From CAZWSX01 sp964636985 (GTDB lineage: Bacteria > Planctomycetota > Planctomycetia > Pirellulales > Pirellulaceae), in NCBI GenBank assembly GCA_964636985.1, contig CAZWSX010000013.1:62001-126000 (forward strand): a stretch of DNA of 64,000 nucleotides, in the 5' to 3' direction. Shown here in pieces: positions 19,636 through 27,309 of the stretch; position 1 is the stretch's first letter, and the number at the start of each line of letters is the position of its first letter. Below the pieces are notes generated by a model. It ran no database searches and had not been told where the DNA came from. It was given only the letters and a program-made list of their open reading frames with translations. A program made the translations under genes and the position numbers.

Positions 19636-19994
19636 AGTGTCTATTCCTGTACCAATCGAGCTCACGCACTACGCTGGCGATTTGGGCTCCATTCCCACCA
19701 AGGAACTTCCTTCAAGCCAAAAATGGGTTCATTTCCCACTTCTTCTGACGCGAGTGTAGCCAGCAATTTTGGTTTTGCAAGCCTCATTGCGTACGTTGTT
19801 CCGCAATTCTCACAATCCATACCGTTGCGTTCCCAAGAGGTGGGGGAACGTCCATCGGACCGATCAGCGTTCTGGTTGATCGAGCTGTGATTACTCCGGC
19901 TTATAGCTCGCGAAGTTTGCCACGCTGCAAGGGGATCGACTACGATTCAACGAAAGGAACTTCGCTCTTCCCGCCTACCTGAGAGCAAGCCGTG
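19636..19994. promoter_or_regulatory. Divergent promoter region mraZ / PSD1 gene with GTGGGAA boxes
   Basis: On the minus strand, in front of the mraZ-like gene, GTGGGAA occurs at 19692-19698 and 19733-19739, 41 bp (about four helical turns) apart. MraZ proteins are known to bind repeated G-rich TGGG-type boxes in their own promoters, so autoregulation is plausible. I see no firm -35/-10 elements for either gene. Confidence 0.35.
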
Positions 19995-22900
19995 ATGAGG
20001 ATTGCCCCCGCCTTACTGCGGGCGCTCTTTGCGCTCGCCTTCGTGAACTCAGCTGCGACTTCGTTCGCCGAGTCTCCCACGCCCGCAAAAAACAACGACG
20101 CGTCGTATACCGCGACGATTCGTCCGCTGCTGGTCAAGCGCTGTTTCAAGTGCCACAGTTCCGCCATGCAAGAAGGAGAACTGCGGCTCGACTCGCTCGA
20201 CGCCATGCGACGCGGAGGATCATCCGGACCGGCGCTCGTGCCAGGCGACGTGACTAGCCGCCTGTTGGTAGCAGTCCAAGGCACAACCGATCTCAAAATG
20301 CCGCCGGAGGGGCCTTCCCTCTCGCCCGAAGAAATTGCTGCAATCGAATCGTGGATCGCAAGCGGGGCGAAAGGTTCCGACGATGATCTCAAGACCGATC
20401 ACTGGGCCTTTCAAAAGCCTGTCGCGTCGACTCCTCCCGTGGCCGCCGATACCGATTGGAACGGATCGGTCATCGATCAATTCGTCGCGGCCTCGCACGA
20501 AAAAAACGGAATTGCTCCCCTCGCGCCAGCCGCGCCTCAAACCTGGCTGCGGCGCGTCACCCTCGACCTGACGGGCATTCCCCCCACACCACAAGAGATC
20601 GCCGCCTTCACTTCTGACACCGGCGCCGACGCCCGTGAGCGAGTCGTTGATCGCTTGCTCGCCAGCCCGCGCTTCGGCGAACGCTGGGGGCGTCACTGGA
20701 TGGATGTGTGGCGTTATAGCGATTGGGATGGCTACGGCAACGAGATCCGCGAGAGCCGACCTCACATCTGGCGATGGCGCGATTGGATCATCGACTCGCT
20801 CAACAACGATAAGCCCTACGACCGGATGATCGCCGAAATGCTGGCTGGCGATGAACTCGCCCCCGATGATCCGCAGACGCTGCGTGCCACAGGCTTCCTC
20901 GCCCGCAACTGGTATCTCTACAACCGTAACGTGTGGCTCGATTGGACGGTCGAACACACGGGTAAGGCGTTCCAAGGACTCACTTGGAACTGCGCCCGCT
21001 GCCACGACCACATGTATGATCCGATGCCGCAAGCCGATTACTACCGGCTGCGCGCGGTCTTCGAACCTTACGATGTGCGCATCGATCGCGTGCCGGGCCA
21101 GGCCAACACGGCGCTCGACGGCATTTCACGGGTCTTTGATGCCAACCTCGAAACTCAGACCTTCGTTTTTCATCGCGGCAACGACAAAGAGCCTGATAAA
21201 GAACACCCGGTCACGCCCGCTGCCCCGGAGTTGTTTCAAGGGCTGAGGTTGGCGCAGCAGCCGGTTTCTTTACCCGTGTCGGCAACCTACCCAGGATTGC
21301 TTCCCTTCATTCGGGATGAAATGCGAGCCGCAACCAAAAACGAACGCGACGCCGCCGTTGCCAACCTCGAGAAAGCAAAATCCGCCGTCGCCACGACCCG
21401 CCAGCGCCTGGAAGCGCTTACGAAGCAAACGCCCGAAGTAAACAAGCCCCTCGAGCCGATCTTTGTGGACGATTTTTCCGCGCCGCGGCCAGACGATTGG
21501 GAAAAGAGTCCCGAAGGGGAGTTCGTCTACGCTGATGGCAAGCTTCGAATTAGTTCGCCCACCAACGGTTACGCATTCGTGCAGCCCAAGAAACCGCTGC
21601 CGAGCGACTTCTCAGCGAAGCTCCGCTGGAAGACCACTGGCGGCGCGATGTGGAAATCGGTCGGGATCTCGTGGGACAACGTTGGCTCAACCAACTCTAA
21701 TACAGTCTACGCCAGCGCTTTTGCCGCGGGCTCCAAGGTCCAAGTCTCGTATCGCCGCAACGGCGCCGACAACTATCCAAACGAAGGAACGAAGCCGCTG
21801 CCGATTGAGTTGGGCCGCGAATACGAATTGCGAATCGACGTGGCGGGTTCGCTCGTCAATGTGTGGCTCGACGGCAAGTTCTTGATCGCCTACTCGTATC
21901 CAGGCGAACGAGCCAACCTCAATACGTTGCAATTCTGGGCCTTTGATGCCGCGGCGGAATTCTCGCGAGTGGAGATTCTTCCACTGCTCGATCCCTCGCG
22001 ACTCGCCAAGCCGGGTGACACTGCGCCGCCAACCGAGGTGAGCCCCGAGACGCTACGCCTGGCCGTCGCCGATGCCGAAGCAACCGTCGAAATCGAAACG
22101 TCGAATCTTGCCGCGGCGACCCTGGCGATCGAGTCGCTCGAAGCACGCATCGCCGCGGACGATGCGGCGTTCGCACCATCACCCGATCCTGCCGTCGTGA
22201 ATGAGAAGGCATCCGTTGCCGCCGCGGTTGAGCGGAAGCACGTCCTCGCGAAAGCACAGCGAGATGTCTTTGCGAACACTCACAAACTGTCACTCACCAA
22301 GCGACAGTCGAAACCCGAAGACGCGGCGATGGCCAAGGAAGTGGCCGACGCGGATGCGGCCCTCGCGAAAGCTCGTGAAGCAGAAACCGCCGCAGTGAAG
22401 GCGGCCGGCGAAACCACTACCCAGTACAGCAAGCTCACGCCCGCGTATCCAGCCACCAGTTCCGGCCGGCGTACGGCGTTGGCTCAATTCATCACGTCGC
22501 CCGAGAATCCGCTTACCGCCCGCGTAGCCGTGAACCACGTCTGGCTGCGGCACTTTGGCCAGCCGCTTGTCGAAAGCGTGTTCGATTTCGGCAAGAACGG
22601 CAAAGCACCCAGCCATCCGGAATTGCTCGACACCCTGGCGATCGAGCTCATGGCATCCGGTTGGGACCTGAAACAGCTCCATCGAGTGATCGTGCTGAGC
22701 CGCACGTACGCTTTGGCGTCATCGGAGCGCGATGCAAGTGCGATGGCGAAGAACGAGAGCATCGACCCGCAAAATCGCTGGTTGTGGCGAGCCAACGTTC
22801 GCCGCATGGAAGCGGAAATCGTTCGCGACAGCATGCTCGCCACCACGGGAGCCCTTTCGTCGGCCATGCACGGCCCCGATCTCGATCCGAATGCCGGCTT

Positions 22901-23372
22901 TTCGACACTTCGCCGCAGCATCTATTTCCGCACGGCGAAGGAAAAGAAGATGACCTTCCTCTCGCTCTTCGATAGCGCCAATCCAGTCGAGTGCTACCGC
23001 CGGGCCGAAAGCGTCGCGCCGCAGCAAGCCCTTGCACTCGTTAACAGCGAGTTGGCGCTGTCGCAATCGCGCCTGCTGGCAAGCGACCTGTGGCGCCGCG
23101 CCGCGGGCGAAACCAATGATCCTCAAGCAGCCTCAAGCGCATTCGTCAGCACCTCGTTCCTCACGATTTTGGGGCGGCCCCCCTCAGAAGAAGAACACAG
23201 TACGTGCCGCGAGTTCTTGGCCGAACAACAGGCGCGCCTTTCCAGCCCGACTTTGACAGCCTTCACCGGCGCGAAGGCGTCGATTGCCCCGGCCCAAGAT
23301 CCCGCCGCGCGAGCCCGCGAGAACCTGGTGCAGGTTTTGTTCAATCACAACGACTTTGTCTCGATTCGATAG
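19995..23372 (+). CDS. PSD1/DUF1549 planctomycete cytochrome c protein with inserted jelly-roll-like domain
   Basis: 1125 residues from the ATG at 19995 (a GTG directly before it is possible). Signal peptide (about 1-27); planctomycete cytochrome C (PSCyt1) domain with CFKCH at about 50-54; DUF1549 domain (about 150-360; LRRVTLDLTGIPPTP, FGERWGRHWMDVWRYSD). A beta-rich insert (about 485-660; VDDFSAPRPDDWEKSPEGEF...VNVWLDGKFLIAYS) looks like a LamG/3-keto-disaccharide-hydrolase fold. A coiled-coil Ala/Glu region follows, then the C-terminal DUF1553/PSD1 domain (NPLTARVAVNHVWLRHFGQPLV). Known partners are DUF1501 proteins, and the next gene, 9 bases downstream, is one. Probably part of an envelope oxidation system for polysaccharides; the substrate is unknown. 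Confidence 0.87.
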   Translation: MRIAPALLRALFALAFVNSAATSFAESPTPAKNNDASYTATIRPLLVKRCFKCHSSAMQEGELRLDSLDAMRRGGSSGPALVPGDVTSRLLVAVQGTTDLKMPPEGPSLSPEEIAAIESWIASGAKGSDDDLKTDHWAFQKPVASTPPVAADTDWNGSVIDQFVAASHEKNGIAPLAPAAPQTWLRRVTLDLTGIPPTPQEIAAFTSDTGADARERVVDRLLASPRFGERWGRHWMDVWRYSDWDGYGNEIRESRPHIWRWRDWIIDSLNNDKPYDRMIAEMLAGDELAPDDPQTLRATGFLARNWYLYNRNVWLDWTVEHTGKAFQGLTWNCARCHDHMYDPMPQADYYRLRAVFEPYDVRIDRVPGQANTALDGISRVFDANLETQTFVFHRGNDKEPDKEHPVTPAAPELFQGLRLAQQPVSLPVSATYPGLLPFIRDEMRAATKNERDAAVANLEKAKSAVATTRQRLEALTKQTPEVNKPLEPIFVDDFSAPRPDDWEKSPEGEFVYADGKLRISSPTNGYAFVQPKKPLPSDFSAKLRWKTTGGAMWKSVGISWDNVGSTNSNTVYASAFAAGSKVQVSYRRNGADNYPNEGTKPLPIELGREYELRIDVAGSLVNVWLDGKFLIAYSYPGERANLNTLQFWAFDAAAEFSRVEILPLLDPSRLAKPGDTAPPTEVSPETLRLAVADAEATVEIETSNLAAATLAIESLEARIAADDAAFAPSPDPAVVNEKASVAAAVERKHVLAKAQRDVFANTHKLSLTKRQSKPEDAAMAKEVADADAALAKAREAETAAVKAAGETTTQYSKLTPAYPATSSGRRTALAQFITSPENPLTARVAVNHVWLRHFGQPLVESVFDFGKNGKAPSHPELLDTLAIELMASGWDLKQLHRVIVLSRTYALASSERDASAMAKNESIDPQNRWLWRANVRRMEAEIVRDSMLATTGALSSAMHGPDLDPNAGFSTLRRSIYFRTAKEKKMTFLSLFDSANPVECYRRAESVAPQQALALVNSELALSQSRLLASDLWRRAAGETNDPQAASSAFVSTSFLTILGRPPSEEEHSTCREFLAEQQARLSSPTLTAFTGAKASIAPAQDPAARARENLVQVLFNHNDFVSIR

Positions 23373-23381
23373 GATTCGCCC

Positions 23382-24830
23382 ATGTATCAAGGATCGTTCC
23401 AACGACGCCGCGCCTTTCTGTCGGACATCGGGATGGGCGTCACCGGCATGGCGCTCGGTGCCATGCTCCAGCGCGACCAGATCGTAAGGGCCGATGCGCC
23501 ACACGCGCCGGCGGCGATCGCCAAAGCGAAGAGCGTGATCTGGATCTTCCTGGTCGGCGGCATGAGCCACATGGAATCGTTCGACCCTAAACCAAAACTG
23601 AACGAGTACGCCGACAAGTCGATCGACGAAACGCCCTACAAAGACGTTTACGAATCGCCTTACTACAAAAAGAACGTCCGCGAAGTCGTCGAAGGGCTGC
23701 ACAAAGTGTGGCCCAAGGTCTATCCGATGCAGATCGGCTATCGCCAACACGGTCAAAGCGGTCTGGCCATCAGCGATTGGTGGGAGAACACCGCGAAGTT
23801 AGCCGACGACTTGGCCATCGTTCGCGGCATGTGGACCACCGACAACAATCACGGTGCGCAACTCCAGTTCCACACGGGCAGGCATGCGCTCGAGGGCTCG
23901 CTCCCCACGATTGGCTCGTGGGTTCATTGGGGTCTTGGTTCACAGAACGATAACCTCCCGTCGTTCTGCGTGATGGGAACGCCGCTCGCCGATTGCTGCG
24001 GCGGCCTCGGCGGCCACGGCGCCAACTACCTCGGCCCGACCCACGACGGCATTCAACTCTCGACCGATCCCAATGCCCCGCTCCCATTCGCGACACCGGG
24101 TGCCGACGTTTTCCGCGACGAGCAAGCGGCCCAGTTCGGGCTGCTCAACAAACTCAACCGGCTCACCGCGGTGGAATATCCCAACGACCCGGCGCTCAAG
24201 GCCCGCATCACCGCTTACGAACTCGCCTTCCAGATGCAATCGGCGTTGCCCGACGTCGTGAATATCAATCAAGAAACCGGCAACACGCAGTCGATATACG
24301 GCGTCAATGTCGAGCCAACGGCGACATTCGGGCGGCAATGCCTGGTGGCCCGGCGGCTTGTCGAGCGCGGCGTTCGCTTCGTGCAGCTCTTCCACGGTTC
24401 CAACGGCGGGGCCGGTAACTGGGACGCCCATGGCAACCTCAAAGCGGGGCACTCGGGCCTTTGCAAGCAGGTCGACTTGCCCATCGCGGGGCTCATCGCC
24501 GACCTCAAACAGCGCGGCATGCTTGAGGAAACGCTGGTCGTAATCGGCACCGAGTTCGGCCGCACGCCGGGCGCCCAAGGTAGCGATGGCCGCGACCATC
24601 ACCCCTACGGATTCAGCGTCGTGATGGCCGGCGGCGGGCTAAAAGGCGGCATCGCACACGGTGCCACCGACGATATCGGCTTCCACTCCGTCGAAGGCCG
24701 GCACTACGTCACCGATATCCACGCCACCGTCCTCCACCAAATGGGTCTCGATCACAAGGCGATGGAAATCCCCGGCCGCAAACGGCTCGATATCGACTTC
24801 GGCAATCCGATTCGCGAGATCATTTCCTGA
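23382..24830 (+). CDS. DUF1501 protein (Tat-exported, sulfatase-fold relative)
   Basis: 482 residues. The N-terminus has a twin-arginine-like motif RRRAFLSDIG followed by a hydrophobic stretch, so folded export is likely. The body shows the DUF1501 signatures WIFLVGGMSHMESFDPKP, FGRQCLVARRLVERGVRFVQLFHG, DLKQRGMLEETLVVIGTEFGRTP and GRDHHPYGFSVVMAGGGLKGG. These place it in the alkaline phosphatase/sulfatase superfamily with likely metal ligands (GTEFGRTP, GRDHHP). DUF1501 genes typically follow PSD1 genes in planctomycetes; here the gap is 9 bases, so the two are co-transcribed. A second DUF1501/PSD1 pair lies at 38230-42301. The substrate is unknown. Confidence 0.9.
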   Translation: MYQGSFQRRRAFLSDIGMGVTGMALGAMLQRDQIVRADAPHAPAAIAKAKSVIWIFLVGGMSHMESFDPKPKLNEYADKSIDETPYKDVYESPYYKKNVREVVEGLHKVWPKVYPMQIGYRQHGQSGLAISDWWENTAKLADDLAIVRGMWTTDNNHGAQLQFHTGRHALEGSLPTIGSWVHWGLGSQNDNLPSFCVMGTPLADCCGGLGGHGANYLGPTHDGIQLSTDPNAPLPFATPGADVFRDEQAAQFGLLNKLNRLTAVEYPNDPALKARITAYELAFQMQSALPDVVNINQETGNTQSIYGVNVEPTATFGRQCLVARRLVERGVRFVQLFHGSNGGAGNWDAHGNLKAGHSGLCKQVDLPIAGLIADLKQRGMLEETLVVIGTEFGRTPGAQGSDGRDHHPYGFSVVMAGGGLKGGIAHGATDDIGFHSVEGRHYVTDIHATVLHQMGLDHKAMEIPGRKRLDIDFGNPIREIIS

Positions 24831-24882
24831 TTCAACATTTCCTGATTCGGCATGCCTGACGAGGTTGATGGTAGAATCGGCG

Positions 24883-25758
24883 ATGATCGGAATCGTCAAT
24901 CTCAACAAGCCGCACGGGGCCTCCTCTCGTGCCGCCGTCGACGCCATTAAGCGTCTTGTTCGCCCTATCAAAGTAGGCCACGCCGGGACGCTCGATCCCC
25001 TGGCGACAGGCGTCCTCGTGGTGGCAGTCGGCCGCGCAACGCGGTTGATCGATCGCCTTCAAGAGATGCCTAAGCGGTACGTCGGCACGTTCATCTTGGG
25101 CGTAACCAGCCCCACTGAAGACACGGAAAGCGAACCCGAGCCGCTCGCGAACGGCACCCTTCCCACGCGCGAGCAAATCGAAGTCGTTCTGCCCAAGTTC
25201 ACGGGCGAAGTCTGGCAAATACCGCCCAAGTTTTCCGCCATAAAAGTGGATGGCCGCCGCGCCTACAAACTCGCAAGGAAGGGACACGAGTTCGAACTCG
25301 ACGCCCGCCCCATTCGCGTCGACAGCGTCTCGATCGTCGACTACCAGGCGCCGCGGGTCACGCTCGATATCTTGTGCGGCGCGGGCACGTACGTGCGAAC
25401 GCTCGGCCGCGACATCGCCAAAGCGGCAGGCAGCGACTGCGTGATGGAATCGCTGGTCCGCACGGCGATTGGCCCGTTCGACCTTTCCACAGCCGTCGAT
25501 CCCAAGTCGCTGACGCTCGAGTCTTTACCAACGGTGCTTCAAGACCCGCTAGTGGCCGTGCCCGATGTGCCGCAAGTTCGTGTGACGGCCAAAGACGTGG
25601 TCTCGCTGGAGTACGGACAATTTCCAACCCCGACGCCCGACTGGCCCGACGCCAGCGAGCTAGTAGCAGTGGGCCCCACCGGCCAAGCCGCCGCGATCCT
25701 GAGTCGCCGCAGCGACGGGCAATGGCAACCGACGATCAACTTCGTCGGCAAGTCGTAG
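24883..25758 (+). CDS. truB: tRNA pseudouridine(55) synthase TruB
   Basis: 291 residues. It makes pseudouridine 55 in the T-loop of tRNAs in the cytoplasm. The start MIGIVNLNKPHGASS matches the TruB N-terminus; the catalytic Asp is residue 38 in GHAGTLDPLATGVL; RYVGTFILGVTSPTEDTE, PKFSAIKVDGRRAYKLAR and CGAGTYVRTLGRDIA complete the core, followed by a PUA-like C-terminal region. An ATG 15 bases upstream (24868) with GAGG in front is an alternative that would add MVESA. The gene follows the DUF1501 gene by 52 bases. It is not next to infB or rbfA, where truB is often found. Confidence 0.96.
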   Translation: MIGIVNLNKPHGASSRAAVDAIKRLVRPIKVGHAGTLDPLATGVLVVAVGRATRLIDRLQEMPKRYVGTFILGVTSPTEDTESEPEPLANGTLPTREQIEVVLPKFTGEVWQIPPKFSAIKVDGRRAYKLARKGHEFELDARPIRVDSVSIVDYQAPRVTLDILCGAGTYVRTLGRDIAKAAGSDCVMESLVRTAIGPFDLSTAVDPKSLTLESLPTVLQDPLVAVPDVPQVRVTAKDVVSLEYGQFPTPTPDWPDASELVAVGPTGQAAAILSRRSDGQWQPTINFVGKS

Positions 25759-25760
25759 CC

Positions 25761-25896
25761 ACCTCGCAAATCACAAATCACTTAATCATTACTTTGAAAG
25801 ACGACGCGTTTTCAGTTGGTCGCCGCACCGCGCCCGGACAGGAATGTCCGGGCTACTTTTATCTCTTCTCCGGTCCCTCCGGGTCTCCGCGGTGAA
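25761..25896 (+). repeat. Composite intergenic repeat, copy 2 (AATCA block, hairpin, CTCCG tail)
   Basis: Three parts in order: an AATCACAAATCACTTAATC block (25761-25790), a perfect 9-bp hairpin GCCCGGACA / TGTCCGGGC around GGAA (25832-25853) followed by TACTTTT, and a tail with CTCCGGGTCTCCGCGGTGAA (to 25896). The hairpin plus T run could also serve as the terminator of truB. The block aligns over its whole length with 46112-46260. Confidence 0.65.
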
Positions 25897-25923
25897 ATTC
25901 TTGCCAAGCCGCAGTCGACACGG

Positions 25924-27309
25924 CTAGATCTCGTCGAAGCAGCCCGTCGAATCGCCGAATTCCTTCGTCTCAACGCCCATCCGGTTTAGCATTCCGACGA
26001 ACATGTTCGCCATCGGTTGCGAGGAGGCTTTCAAGAATCGACCTGGCCGGAGCGTTCCACCGCCGTGCCCCGCCAAGATGAGCGGCAAGTTGTCGTGCGA
26101 GTGACGGTTGCCGTCGGCGATCGCTCCGCCGTAGACGATCATCGAGTTGTGCAGCAGCGAATTGCCGTCGATGTCCTGCGTCTTCGATAGTTTCTCGAGG
26201 AAGTAGGCGAAGCACTCCATGTAATACTTGTCGATCTCGACGAGCTTCTTCACCAGCAGCGGGTCGCGCTGGTTGTGCGTGAGGTAGTGGTGCCCTTCCG
26301 GGATGCCGATGCTCGAATAGGTCCGGTTGCTGCCGTCGTACGCAAGCAAAAGCGTGGCAACGCGCGTCGAATCAGTCTGGAACGCCAGCGCAAGCAAATC
26401 GTACATCAGCTTCATGTGCTGCGAGAAGTCGCCCGGGATGCCGGAGGGCACCGCGGCATCGGTCTCAGGCAGCGCATTGAACTTCTCGGCCGCTTTGATC
26501 CGCTGCTCCATTTCGCGCACGACCGAGAGATACTCGTCGAACTTGCGGCGGTCCTGCGATCCCAGGCTCTTGGCGACGTCGGCCGATTCCTCGAGCACGA
26601 AGTCGAGCACGCTCTTCTCGGTGGCCATTCGCTTGGCGTGATTCTGCTGCCGTTCGTTCTTTTCGCCGGCACCGAACAAACGTTCGAAAACGAGTCGCGG
26701 ATTGGGCTCGGGGCTGACTGGTGTCGTGGCCGAACTCCACGAAAGGTTGTACTGGTACGCGCAGGCGTAGCCCGAATCGCAACTTCCGGAGTTGCGGACG
26801 ACGTCCGACGACAGTTCCAGTGACGGAAAGCGCGTCACGCCGCCATAAGCTTGAGCCGCCACCTGGTCGATCGAGACGCCGACATGGATATCGCTGCCCG
26901 CCGTCTTGCGAGCCCGCGCGCCGGTCAGGTACGTCGCGCTGGCCCGCGCGTGATCGCCGGCTCCGTCGCGGCCTGCCGTCGCGTGTTGATGATCGAGGCC
27001 GCTAATCACCTGAAATTGCGATTTCAGCGATTCGAGCGACTTCATCGTCTCGTTAAGGACGAACCCATCACCCGGAAACCAGTGGTCCTGCTGCACGCCG
27101 TTGGGAATCGACATGAAGGCCATCCGCAGCGGCGCGCCGGTGGCCGTGGTTGCAAATGCCGACGCCGCGCGAGTTTCCTCGGCATAAACGCGACTCGATA
27201 CCAGCGAAGCAAACGCCGGCAGCGCGATCGAAACACCAGCGCCACGAAGAAATCGTCGGCGCGTCACCGCCGGTTTACGTTGCGACTCGAAGTGAGGTCC
27301 ACGTGTCAT
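25924..27309 (-). CDS. DUF1552 protein (Tat-exported)
   Basis: 461 residues from the ATG at 27307-27309, which has AGGA about 8 bases upstream and overlaps the preceding stop codon as ATGA (translational coupling to the DUF1592 gene). A longer frame to 27513 would run through that gene. The N-terminus carries a twin-arginine motif RRRFLRGAG and a hydrophobic stretch. DUF1552 signatures include FMSIPNGVQQDHWFPG, GLDHQHATAGRDGAGDHARA, RKFDEYLSVVREMEQRI and NSMIVYGGAIADGNRHSHDNLPLILAG. DUF1552 belongs with DUF1501 to the sulfatase-like superfamily and is the usual partner of DUF1592 cytochromes. The substrate is not known. Confidence 0.9.
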   Translation of the reverse strand: MTRGPHFESQRKPAVTRRRFLRGAGVSIALPAFASLVSSRVYAEETRAASAFATTATGAPLRMAFMSIPNGVQQDHWFPGDGFVLNETMKSLESLKSQFQVISGLDHQHATAGRDGAGDHARASATYLTGARARKTAGSDIHVGVSIDQVAAQAYGGVTRFPSLELSSDVVRNSGSCDSGYACAYQYNLSWSSATTPVSPEPNPRLVFERLFGAGEKNERQQNHAKRMATEKSVLDFVLEESADVAKSLGSQDRRKFDEYLSVVREMEQRIKAAEKFNALPETDAAVPSGIPGDFSQHMKLMYDLLALAFQTDSTRVATLLLAYDGSNRTYSSIGIPEGHHYLTHNQRDPLLVKKLVEIDKYYMECFAYFLEKLSKTQDIDGNSLLHNSMIVYGGAIADGNRHSHDNLPLILAGHGGGTLRPGRFLKASSQPMANMFVGMLNRMGVETKEFGDSTGCFDEI

